Source of the DNA: Sphingobacteriaceae bacterium
GTDB lineage: Bacteria > Bacteroidota > Bacteroidia > Sphingobacteriales > Sphingobacteriaceae
NCBI GenBank assembly: GCA_947460275.1
Contig: CANHHZ010000064.1
Location: 1 to 9,909, forward strand
Length of the DNA: 9,909 bases
Reading direction: 5' to 3'
The notes under the pieces were generated by a model that had not been told where the DNA came from, searched no databases, and saw only the letters and a program-made list of their open reading frames with translations. The number at the start of each line of letters is the position of its first letter. The first letter of the stretch is position 1. Positions 1-7,212 of this stretch are shown one piece after another. Both the position numbers and the translations under genes were made by a program.

Positions 1-2165
1 TTCGCTTTTATAAGCATTCTGGAATTGATGCTCAAGCCCTTGGCCGTGCAGTGGTAGGTTTAGGAAAAGATGGCGGAGGAAGTACAATTACCCAACAACT
101 GGCCAAAAACTTATACCGTACACGCTACAGCAAATCATCAGGGTTAATTAAATACATCCCAGTGGTACGTACTTTAATTTCTAAACTCAAAGAATGGGTT
201 ACCGCTTTAAAATTAGAAGCCAATTACAGCAAAAACGATATCATTACCATGTATTTAAACACCGTTTCTTTTGGTAACAATACTTATGGCATCAAAACAG
301 CTTCTCGAATTTACTTTGACAAGGAAGCCAAAGATTTAAGCACCACAGAAGCAGCCATGTTGGTGGGCATGCTTAAAGGGCCTTCTTTGTACAATCCGCT
401 TAAAAACCCTGAAAAAAGCTTAGCCCGTAGAAATGTTGTGCTCAATCAAATGACCAAATACAACTATTTAAGTAAAGATAGTTTGTTAATGCTTACCAAA
501 ATGCCCCTTCAAATTAAAGAAGGTAAAATGCAAGACGGTAGTGATGGAGATTCTTATTTAAGGGCTGCTGTAGATAAATATTTAGAAAAATGGTGCAGCG
601 ATAACAATTACGACCTTTACGAGGATGGCTTAAAAATTTATACAACTATTGACTCTAAACTACAAGGTTACGCAGAAGAAGCGGTACAAGACCAAATGCG
701 CACGCTACAAAAGAGATTTTACAATGTGTGGGGCAATGAAGATCCTTGGGAAGATTCTGAACGTAAAAAAGTGGATTATCCTGAAAGAGCTAAAAAAAGT
801 CTGCCTATTTATCAAATGCTACAGCGAAAGTATAAAAACAATACCGATTCGATAGATGCCTATTTCAACAAAAAGAAAAAGATGACCATCTTTTCTTACA
901 AAGGCGATAAAGATACTTTGTTCTCCACCATGGATTCTATCAAGTTTTATGGCAAAATCATGAACACAGGAATGATGACCATGGAACCTAAAACTGGAAA
1001 AATAAAAGTATGGGTTGGTGGTATCGATCATAAGTTTTTTAAATACGACCACGTCAACCAATCCAAACGCCAAGCAGGATCTACTTTTAAGCCTTTTGCT
1101 TATTTAGCAGCCTTAGAAAGCGGAATGACCCCTTGTGATACTTTTACCGACAAACCTGTAAAAATTGCCTACCAAAACAAGGGCAAAACCGAGTATTGGG
1201 AACCTAAAAATGCCGATTGGAGCGTTAGCTATCAAGAAATGTCTTTGCGTTGGGCAATGGCCAAATCTGTAAATACCATTACTGCACAAGTAACCGAAAA
1301 AGTGGGTTGGGATAATGTAGTTAAATGGGCTAAAGCTTGTGGCATAGAAAGCCATTTAGCGTCTGTTCCATCTGTAAGCTTAGGTCCAAATGATGTCTCT
1401 GTTTATGAAATGGTACGTGCTTATAGCACATTTTTAAATGAAGGTTTACGTATCGATCCCATCTTGGTAGAAAAAATTACCGATCAAGACGATAATATCA
1501 TCGAAGAGTTTACCGCAAAAACAAAAAGAGTATTAACAGAAGAAATTGCCTGGTTAATGTTGTATATGTTTAGAGGAGGCATGGAAGAGCCAGGTGGAAC
1601 TTCTCAAGCGCTTTGGGAATGGGATTTATGGAAAAATAATAACCAAATAGGTGGAAAAACGGGTACCTCATCCGATTACGTTGATGCATGGTACATGGGT
1701 ATAACTAAAGATTTGGTTACTGGAGTTTGGGTTGGTTGTGATGAAAGAACTGCCCATTTTAAAAATGGCGAGCAAGGTGAAGGTTCGCGTACTGCCCTAC
1801 CAATTTTTGCTAAATTTATGGAAAAGGTATATCACGACCCCAGCAGTGGCTATACTTATGGGCCGTTTCCACGACCTAAAAAACCGCTTAGTATACAAAT
1901 CAATTGTCCATCCCCCCGCCAATCAGCTGATACTACGGTGATAGATAGCACAATGTTAGATTCCTTAGAAATGGATTCTCCAATTATTGATGATCAACCG
2001 ATAAAAACAGAAAGCGAAACGCCTAAAATTGAAGAGAAGAAAACAACCAACGAACCACAAAAACCGGTAACTCCGGCTGCAACTCTTCCTTTGACCAAAA
2101 AAGAGGAAAGAGAACAACGCCGAAACCAGCGCCAAAACGAAAAAGATAAAAACAATGAAGGATAA
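1..2165 (+). CDS. mrcA: Penicillin-binding protein 1A (bifunctional class A PBP), N-terminus outside window
   Basis: Class A PBP that polymerises lipid II into glycan strands (GT51) and cross-links stem peptides (transpeptidase) on the outer face of the inner membrane. The reading frame is open from base 3, so the first ATG/GTG codons seen are internal. The membrane anchor and the catalytic Glu of the GT51 EDxxFY motif lie just upstream. Visible are RFYKHSGID (from base 3), GGSTITQQ (75-98), the YLNTVSFGNNTYGI segment and TEAAMLVGMLKGP. After a linker come the transpeptidase motifs STFK (catalytic Ser codon 1080-1082), SVN (1266-1274) and KTGT (1656-1667). The last ~80 residues form a low-complexity tail, Asp/Thr/Pro-rich and then Lys/Glu/Arg-rich. 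All visible catalytic motifs are intact. The next gene begins 33 bases after the stop without an evident terminator, so co-transcription is possible. The family assignment is secure; the symbol is by analogy with E. coli. Confidence 0.95.
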   Translation, partial: RFYKHSGIDAQALGRAVVGLGKDGGGSTITQQLAKNLYRTRYSKSSGLIKYIPVVRTLISKLKEWVTALKLEANYSKNDIITMYLNTVSFGNNTYGIKTASRIYFDKEAKDLSTTEAAMLVGMLKGPSLYNPLKNPEKSLARRNVVLNQMTKYNYLSKDSLLMLTKMPLQIKEGKMQDGSDGDSYLRAAVDKYLEKWCSDNNYDLYEDGLKIYTTIDSKLQGYAEEAVQDQMRTLQKRFYNVWGNEDPWEDSERKKVDYPERAKKSLPIYQMLQRKYKNNTDSIDAYFNKKKKMTIFSYKGDKDTLFSTMDSIKFYGKIMNTGMMTMEPKTGKIKVWVGGIDHKFFKYDHVNQSKRQAGSTFKPFAYLAALESGMTPCDTFTDKPVKIAYQNKGKTEYWEPKNADWSVSYQEMSLRWAMAKSVNTITAQVTEKVGWDNVVKWAKACGIESHLASVPSVSLGPNDVSVYEMVRAYSTFLNEGLRIDPILVEKITDQDDNIIEEFTAKTKRVLTEEIAWLMLYMFRGGMEEPGGTSQALWEWDLWKNNNQIGGKTGTSSDYVDAWYMGITKDLVTGVWVGCDERTAHFKNGEQGEGSRTALPIFAKFMEKVYHDPSSGYTYGPFPRPKKPLSIQINCPSPRQSADTTVIDSTMLDSLEMDSPIIDDQPIKTESETPKIEEKKTTNEPQKPVTPAATLPLTKKEEREQRRNQRQNEKDKNNEG

Positions 2166-2198
2166 TGATTGTACTAACATTATTGGACCTATAAAATC

Positions 2199-5100
2199 AT
2201 GAACCAAATGAATATAAAAATTACATTTCCGAATAAAGCAATCCTGGCCATGCTGCTCGTATTACTTTCTTTTATGGGCGCTAAAGCACAATATTTTGGA
2301 CAAAATAGAGTGAGGTATAAAAATGCTGATTTCAAAGTGCTTCAAACACCTCATTTTGAAATCTATTATTATCTAAATAATGATAAAGCTTTGAAAAAGT
2401 TTGCTCAAGATGCCGAAACATGGTATAAAATGCATCAAGAGGTATTTAGAGATACGTTTTTAAAGAAAAACCCAGTCATTTTATATAACAATCATCCAGA
2501 TTTTCAGCAAACCACAGCATTAAATGGAGAGGTTGGCGTGGGTACTGGTGGGGTAACAGAGGCATTAAAAAATAGAGTAATTATGCCGCTAATGGATATC
2601 AACAGTCAAACTAGGCATGTGTTAGGGCACGAGCTGGTGCATGCTTTTCAATACCATGTGCTCTTAGAAAAAGATTCTATCAGTTTAGAAAATGTTGGAA
2701 ATACTCCGTTATGGATGGTAGAAGGAATGGCCGAATACCTGTCTATTGGCAAGAAAGATGCTTTTACGGCGATGTGGATGAGAGACGCCCTCTTAAATAG
2801 AGACATTCCATCTCTTAAAGATTTAACAAATTCAAACAAGTACTTTCCTTATCGATACGGGCAAGCCTTTTGGACTTTTGTAGGCTCAACTTATGGAGAC
2901 ACTACCATTGTACCTTTATTTAAAGCTACCGCACGATATGGCTACGAAAATGGGATTAGATACACTTTTGGCTACACCGACAAAACCTTGTCAGGCTTAT
3001 GGAAAAATGCAATCGAACAACATTATAGGCCGATGTTAAAACCTGATAGCTCGCAAATCAAAATATCAGGAACTAAAATTATCGACAATAAAAACGCGGG
3101 CAATATGAACGTGGCTCCTGCAGTTAGTCCCGATGGAAAATACGTTGCGTTTTTGTCAGAGAAAGATTTATTTGGTATCGACTTATTCCTTGCCGATGCC
3201 AAAACGGGAAAAATAATACGAAAATTGACCAGTCAAATTGCCAATTCGCATATTGACGATTTTAACTTTATAGAATCGGCAGGCGCCTGGTCGCCAGATA
3301 GCAAGCAATTTGCGTTTAGTATTTTTAGTAAAGGCAAAAACCAGATGTTAATTGTAAATATTGATAATGGAAATACAGTATTCCAAACCGATATGGGTAA
3401 AGTAGAGCAATTTAGTAACCTTACTTGGTCGCCCAATGGGAAAGATATTGCTTTTTCGGGTTTAGTAGAAGGACAAAGTGATATTTTCTCTTACAACCTT
3501 GATACAAAAACTGTTACTCAAATTACAAACGATGAATATTCGGATTATGCCCCTAGTTATTCTCCTGATGGAAAAAAATTGGTGTTCTCGTCTGATAGAG
3601 CAGCATTAACCGAAGGAAATATTGAAGCTGTAAATCCTATTAATTTAACCATTTATGATTTCAATGCCAAGACTTTAACGAATGTACCTGTATTTAAAGG
3701 TGCAAATAATTTAAATGCGCAGTTTTCTGGCGACAGCAAGCGTATCTTTTTCCTTTCTAACCGCGATGGATTTAGAAATTTGTACGAATTTAATCTTGCC
3801 GAAGGTACGGTAAAACAATTGACAGATTACTTTACAGGTATAAGTGGTATCACCGAATTTTCTCCTGCAATTTCAGTTTCACGAAACGATGATATTGTTT
3901 ACAGTTATTACCGGTCTCAGCGTTATACACTTTATAATTCGCCTGCAAGTAACTTCAAAGCAAAAGCAGTAAACGCTCAAGAAGTTAATTTTGATGCCGC
4001 TATTTTACCACCAATAAAAAACATTGGGGTAAACGTAATCAATTCAAATTTGCGAAACTTTGAGCGTTTTGAAAAGACGGCATTAGACTCAATGCGCAAT
4101 ATCGCCTACAAACCAAAGTTTAAGTTAGATTATATTGCCAACAGTGGCGTTGGTGTTTCTTCGAGCCGTTTTGGAACGGGTGTTCAGGGTGGTATTATTG
4201 GTATTTTTAGTGACATTTTAGGCAGAAATCAAATTATAGCTAATTTATCTGTAAACGGAGAAATCTATGATTTTGGCGGTTTGGTTGGCTACATTAATCA
4301 AAAAAGCAGAATCAACTGGGGTTTTGGCTTATCGCATATCCCCTATGTAACGGGCTTTAGAAGCTATGGGGCTTATAATCCAGCTTTAAGCACCAATCCC
4401 GTAGATACCATAAGTACAAATATCTTAAGAACTTTTGAAGATAAACTTGAAGTATTTGCATCGTATCCATTTAGCAAAGCGCATAGAATTGAGGCTGGCG
4501 CCGCAGTTTCTCGTTACAGCTACAGATTAGACAGGTTTAACAACTACTATCAAGATGTAAACGGCTATCCCACTTACTTTTTAGGCTCGGATAGAAAAAG
4601 AGTACCTAATGACCAAGCTACCAACACCTTAGGCATACCTTTAAAACCGTTTAATATATTTCAAGCGAATGCATCTTTTGTGGGCGACAACTCTATATTT
4701 GGGTTAACGGCTCCGCTAGATGGATTTAGATACAGGATTGGTGCAGAACAATATTTTGGAGATTTTAATTTTACCGCAGTAACCGCTGATGTAAGAAAAT
4801 ATTTTAGAGCCAAACCCGTTACTTTTGCTGTAAGAGCTTATAATTATATGCGTTTAGGTAAAGATGGCGAAAACTTATTTCCACTTTATGCTGGGTATGG
4901 TTATTTAATTAGAGGTTATGAAGCGAACTCGTTTTTTAACAGTAAAAGAGAAAATACAGGTAATTTTGATATTGGTCAACTTTCGGGAAGCAAATTAGCT
5001 GTATTTAATTTCGAAATAAGACTTCCATTTACCGGTCCTAAAAAACTTGCACAAATTTCTTCCAAATTCTTGGTTTCTGATTTAAACTTGTTTTTTGATG

Positions 5101-5330
5101 CAGGTTTAGCCTGGACAGAGAGCTCGACGGTAGCATTTAAAAACCAACCAAATGGTGTTTTATTGCGTGATGGAAGTCCAGCACAACGGGTACCAGCATT
5201 AAGCACAGGAGTTTCATTAAGAGTAAATATGTTTGGCTATTTTATACTTGAACCCTATTTCGCCATTCCTTTCCAACGTAAAGACGTAGGAGCTGGTGTA
5301 TTTGGATTAACTTTTGCGCCAGGCTGGTAA
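2199..5330 (+). CDS. Exported metalloprotease-like / TolB-type beta-propeller / outer-membrane beta-barrel fusion protein
   Basis: 1043-residue exported protein. Residues 1-30 are a signal peptide (Lys-rich start, hydrophobic core, AKA|Q). Residues ~45-260 resemble the peptidase MA (gluzincin) fold: HELVH at 144-148 gives two His ligands and catalytic Glu145, and EGMAEY at 175-180 supplies the likely third zinc ligand, Glu175. Residues ~300-590 contain repeated PD40/WD40-like blades with SPDG-type turns near 310, 365, 411, 455 and 510, and a weaker one near 556, as in TolB or DPP-IV propellers. From ~640 to the end, alternating aromatic/polar strands and a terminal FGLTFAPGW, ending in an aromatic residue, indicate a BamA/surface-antigen-type outer-membrane barrel. 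I infer an outer-membrane protein carrying a protease-propeller module, probably periplasmic; substrate unknown. An in-frame ATG three codons later could be the true start. Such proteins are often annotated merely as TolB or PD40 proteins; this is not the Pal-partner TolB. Confidence 0.85.
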   Translation: MNQMNIKITFPNKAILAMLLVLLSFMGAKAQYFGQNRVRYKNADFKVLQTPHFEIYYYLNNDKALKKFAQDAETWYKMHQEVFRDTFLKKNPVILYNNHPDFQQTTALNGEVGVGTGGVTEALKNRVIMPLMDINSQTRHVLGHELVHAFQYHVLLEKDSISLENVGNTPLWMVEGMAEYLSIGKKDAFTAMWMRDALLNRDIPSLKDLTNSNKYFPYRYGQAFWTFVGSTYGDTTIVPLFKATARYGYENGIRYTFGYTDKTLSGLWKNAIEQHYRPMLKPDSSQIKISGTKIIDNKNAGNMNVAPAVSPDGKYVAFLSEKDLFGIDLFLADAKTGKIIRKLTSQIANSHIDDFNFIESAGAWSPDSKQFAFSIFSKGKNQMLIVNIDNGNTVFQTDMGKVEQFSNLTWSPNGKDIAFSGLVEGQSDIFSYNLDTKTVTQITNDEYSDYAPSYSPDGKKLVFSSDRAALTEGNIEAVNPINLTIYDFNAKTLTNVPVFKGANNLNAQFSGDSKRIFFLSNRDGFRNLYEFNLAEGTVKQLTDYFTGISGITEFSPAISVSRNDDIVYSYYRSQRYTLYNSPASNFKAKAVNAQEVNFDAAILPPIKNIGVNVINSNLRNFERFEKTALDSMRNIAYKPKFKLDYIANSGVGVSSSRFGTGVQGGIIGIFSDILGRNQIIANLSVNGEIYDFGGLVGYINQKSRINWGFGLSHIPYVTGFRSYGAYNPALSTNPVDTISTNILRTFEDKLEVFASYPFSKAHRIEAGAAVSRYSYRLDRFNNYYQDVNGYPTYFLGSDRKRVPNDQATNTLGIPLKPFNIFQANASFVGDNSIFGLTAPLDGFRYRIGAEQYFGDFNFTAVTADVRKYFRAKPVTFAVRAYNYMRLGKDGENLFPLYAGYGYLIRGYEANSFFNSKRENTGNFDIGQLSGSKLAVFNFEIRLPFTGPKKLAQISSKFLVSDLNLFFDAGLAWTESSTVAFKNQPNGVLLRDGSPAQRVPALSTGVSLRVNMFGYFILEPYFAIPFQRKDVGAGVFGLTFAPGW

Positions 5331-5356
5331 AAATCACTCCATTTATTAAATGATAT

Positions 5357-5390
5357 AAAAAGCAACTCAAACAAGGGTTGCTTTTTTTTT
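5357..5390. terminator. Shared bidirectional intrinsic terminator
   Basis: Hairpin GCAACTC (5362-5368) / GGGTTGC (5375-5381) with a six-base loop and one G-T wobble. It is flanked by five A's on the left and nine T's on the right. It lies 31 bases past the propeller-barrel gene stop and one base past the stop of the opposing GIY-YIG gene. The plus-strand U-tract is strong; the minus-strand U-tract is short (five). Confidence 0.85.
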
Positions 5391-5391
5391 A

Positions 5392-5742
5392 TTATGACAG
5401 AATGCTTAAAGGCAATGCAACTTGGGTATTCAACTTTTGATGCATCAATATGTTTTCAAAATCAAGACCAATGGTCAAGTCAATCCAATCTGGATTACAA
5501 GAACGAACAATTCTTTCTTTTTGTGCTCTCGTAAATCTGCTTACCAATTTAAACCTATTTAAAGCTTGAGCTTCTGTTTTAAATTCCTCAAAATAAACCA
5601 ATCTCGTCAATTGTTGTCCGCTGTCAAAAAACAAGTTGGGCATTTTTTTATAAAAATCTAAAGTCTTAATTAAGTCTGCACTCATGCCAACGTGTAAACT
5701 AGTACGGTTTCTGTCAGTTACGATGTAAACAAATTTTTTCAT
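5392..5742 (-). CDS. GIY-YIG domain protein with degenerate active site
   Basis: 116-residue protein recognisable as a small GIY-YIG (UrvC/Slx1 fold) protein by its overall pattern: VYIVTD start, HVGMSADL where YIGVTNDL is usual, LVYFEEF strand, an EAQALNRFK helix where E.AIAREK is usual, TRAQKERIV, and the NPDWIDL ending. By eye alignment the usual catalytic residues are missing. The YIG Tyr is His, the Arg/His of the LxRRxxxH helix are replaced in LIKTLDFYK, and the metal-binding Glu of the RE pair is Phe in NRFK. Scaffold residues are kept and there is no frameshift, so it looks like a maintained, probably non-nucleolytic protein, perhaps nucleic-acid binding (inference). It diverges from the LexA-like gene across a 132-base spacer and converges on the preceding gene at a shared terminator. 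The ~20 residues after IDLTIGL are unlike the core family and have no recognised function. Confidence 0.75.
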   Translation of the reverse strand: MKKFVYIVTDRNRTSLHVGMSADLIKTLDFYKKMPNLFFDSGQQLTRLVYFEEFKTEAQALNRFKLVSRFTRAQKERIVRSCNPDWIDLTIGLDFENILMHQKLNTQVALPLSILS

Positions 5743-5795
5743 GGTTCTTGATTTTAAGTATAAAAACTAAATTATTTAGATAAATGTTTGCGTTT

Positions 5796-5826
5796 CAAAT
5801 ATTAATTACTAACTTTATTGGCACAA
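5796..5826 (-). promoter_or_regulatory. Candidate Bacteroidota-type promoter for the GIY-YIG gene
   Basis: Read on the minus strand, TTG (5824-5826) is followed by 20 bases and then AATATTTG (5796-5803), which matches TAnnTTTG at five of six fixed positions. The predicted start would give a leader of about 45-50 bases. It overlaps the inverted repeats proposed as an operator. In an AT-rich spacer such a near match can arise by chance. Confidence 0.35.
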
Positions 5827-5846
5827 TAATACTAACAATTTTAGTA
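5807..5846. promoter_or_regulatory. Cluster of inverted and direct repeats, candidate operator for the LexA-like repressor
   Basis: Three elements are packed in 40 bases of the divergent spacer. TACTAAC occurs at 5807-5813 and again at 5830-5836, a 23-base period. TTATTGGCACAATAA (5815-5829) is a perfect 6-3-6 inverted repeat. TACTAACAATTTTAGTA (5830-5846) is a 17-base palindrome with one mismatched pair besides its centre. They lie 28-68 bases upstream of the repressor start and over the candidate promoter of the opposite gene. Dimeric HTH repressors commonly bind such sites and autoregulate; binding by this protein is inferred from position only. Confidence 0.45.
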
Positions 5847-5874
5847 AAAACAAATTTTTTTAAAATATTTTTTT

Positions 5875-6651
5875 ATGGCAAACATTTCATCCAACCTAAA
5901 GTACCTTAGAAAGAAAAAAGGGCACACACAACAACAATTTGCTGATTTAATGGAAATTAAACGTTCGTTGATTGGTGCCTACGAAGAAGATAGAGCCGAA
6001 CCAAAATACGAATTACTAAAAAAAATAGCAGAACATTTTGACCTTACTATTGATGAATTTATTAACGAAACCATCAATGACAACTGGAAGCCTAAACCAA
6101 AAAGTCAAGGTTCTAACTTAAGGGTATTGAGCATTTCTGTAGACCAAAATGACAACGAAAACATAGAATTGGTTCCAGTAAAAGCAAGCGCTGGATATTT
6201 GAATGGTTTTTCTGACCCACAATACATCCAAAACTTACCAAAGTTTCAACTGCCTTTAGCCGCCTTACGCCAAGGAACTTTTAGAGCATTCGAAATTATG
6301 GGCGACTCCATGTTACCTATTCAGCCAGGCAGTGTAATCATCGGCGAATATATAGACAACTGGAATGAGGTAAAAACAGGAGATACTTATGTCATCATTA
6401 GCAAAAACGAAGGCGTAGTTTATAAAAGAGCAGGAAACAGATTTAAAGAAAATAAAGAATTGAAACTCATATCCGACAATAAAGTTTATGATACTTATTC
6501 GATTGATGCTGATGACATTTTAGAAATATGGAAAGCAAAGGCATATATTTCTACAACATTACCAGATCCAACACCAGAACCAACCATAGAAACTTTATCA
6601 GGCATGATGGCACAAATGCAAAAATCAATTGCTCAGCTCAATAAAAATTAA
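5875..6651 (+). CDS. LexA/CI-like repressor: XRE helix-turn-helix plus S24 self-cleavage domain
   Basis: 258-residue transcription regulator. Residues ~8-62 form an XRE-type (HTH_3) DNA-binding domain: LRKKKGHTQQQFADLM, then SLIGAYEEDRAEP and a closing amphipathic helix. After a ~35-residue linker the S24/LexA peptidase domain begins. It keeps the Ala106-Gly107 scissile pair (SAGYL), the nucleophile Ser145 (GDSML) and the general base Lys184 (VVYKRAG). The Ser-Lys spacing of 39 is close to that in LexA (37). RecA-stimulated or stress-triggered autocleavage is therefore plausible from the family. Unlike E. coli LexA the N-terminus is XRE-type, as in phage CI repressors and many Bacteroidota LexA-family proteins. 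A ~35-residue Pro/Thr-rich and then helical Met/Gln-rich tail follows. The neighbours are not SOS repair or phage genes, so the regulon is unknown. The start is the only sensible ATG, preceded by a T-rich leader without Shine-Dalgarno. Confidence 0.88.
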   Translation: MANISSNLKYLRKKKGHTQQQFADLMEIKRSLIGAYEEDRAEPKYELLKKIAEHFDLTIDEFINETINDNWKPKPKSQGSNLRVLSISVDQNDNENIELVPVKASAGYLNGFSDPQYIQNLPKFQLPLAALRQGTFRAFEIMGDSMLPIQPGSVIIGEYIDNWNEVKTGDTYVIISKNEGVVYKRAGNRFKENKELKLISDNKVYDTYSIDADDILEIWKAKAYISTTLPDPTPEPTIETLSGMMAQMQKSIAQLNKN

Positions 6652-6723
6652 AACCATTTAACAGTGCTTAATTAATCCTTGGTCACATTTTTGCGTCTAT
6701 GGAATAAAATAAGAACAATGTAT

Positions 6724-7155
6724 ATGAAAAAATTATTTTATTCAATAGCCTTAGTTGCAATAGCAATGTGTGGCTATGCCCAAAAAGCTGTAAAACCTAA
6801 TGTATCAGCTAGGGAAAGAGCAGATAAATTTGTTACCATGCTCGACTCTCAATTAGCACTATCAAACGATCAAAAACAAAAGATCAAACAAATTGAAATT
6901 GAGAACGCTAAAAAAATAAAGGAGTTTCGTAAGCAAGACGAAAGCGAAATGAAAAAGAAGATTGAACAACGTAAAAATCTTGCTAAAAATTTAAAAGAAG
7001 AAATCAATGCCATTTTGACCACTGAGCAAAAGAAAAAATTTGCCGAGATGAAATCTGAACTTAAAGACAAAATGGATGAAATGAGAAAAAAAGGTCCTAA
7101 AGGAAATAAGAATAACGATAAGATGCCTCCACCTCCACCGCCTTCTAACAACTAA
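6724..7155 (+). CDS. Small exported Lys/Glu-rich helical protein, Spy/CpxP-like (LTxxQ), polyproline tail
   Basis: 143-residue protein when started at ATG 6724, which gives a clean signal peptide (MKKLFYSIALVAIAMCGYA|Q). An ATG two codons upstream (6718) is an alternative; the frame also extends to a TTG at 6679, but that would put a non-signal-like stretch before the signal peptide. The mature part is almost wholly charged helix with two LTxxQ-like turns, LSNDQKQKI and LTTEQKKKF, the hallmark of the Spy/CpxP periplasmic chaperone group. The spacing and helical charge fit that group, but the identity is weak. The C-terminus is disordered, with Gly/Asn/Lys followed by six prolines. No lipobox: Met precedes the only early Cys. 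A periplasmic stress or chaperone role is inferred. A partial -7 box (CATTTTTG, 6686-6693) suggests its own promoter. It lies 72 bases after the repressor gene with no terminator between. Confidence 0.8.
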   Translation: MKKLFYSIALVAIAMCGYAQKAVKPNVSARERADKFVTMLDSQLALSNDQKQKIKQIEIENAKKIKEFRKQDESEMKKKIEQRKNLAKNLKEEINAILTTEQKKKFAEMKSELKDKMDEMRKKGPKGNKNNDKMPPPPPPSNN

Positions 7156-7156
7156 C

Positions 7157-7187
7157 AAAAAAAGCCCCAAAATTGGGGCTTTTTTTT
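7157..7187. terminator. Shared bidirectional intrinsic terminator
   Basis: Nearly perfect palindrome: seven A's, GCCCC, a short AAAATT centre, GGGGC, seven T's. It starts one base after the Spy-like gene stop and ends 25 bases before the stop of the opposing SGNH hydrolase gene. Both strands have a GC stem followed by a seven-base U-tract, so it should work in both directions. Confidence 0.92.
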
Positions 7188-7212
7188 GTCGGGTCTAAAA
7201 GTAGTTTTAAGC

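Noticed and set aside
819..1355. Minus-strand open frames within the PBP1A gene
   Set aside because: They lie wholly inside a well-supported gene and show no recognisable domain or start context.
2166..2198. Promoter between the PBP1A gene and the propeller-barrel gene
   Set aside because: The 33-base gap has no TAnnTTTG match with a spaced TTG; read-through from upstream is the simpler view.
5819..5836. TTGGCAC resembling the -24 half of a sigma-54 promoter
   Set aside because: The -12 TTGC element is missing at the required spacing (TACT is found instead), and the sequence is better explained as the centre of a perfect inverted repeat.
6679..6723. Longer start (TTG at 6679) for the Spy-like protein
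   Set aside because: It would bury an obvious signal peptide 15 residues inside and overlap the likely promoter region; ATG 6724 or 6718 is better.
6766..6783. Possible lipoprotein signal (Cys in AMCGYAQ)
   Set aside because: Met immediately before Cys does not fit a lipobox, while GYA|Q fits an ordinary signal peptidase I site.
6870..7151. Antisense 93-residue frame rich in Gly, Phe and Leu
   Set aside because: It is simply the complement of a Lys/Glu/Pro-rich coding sequence, with no independent coding signal.
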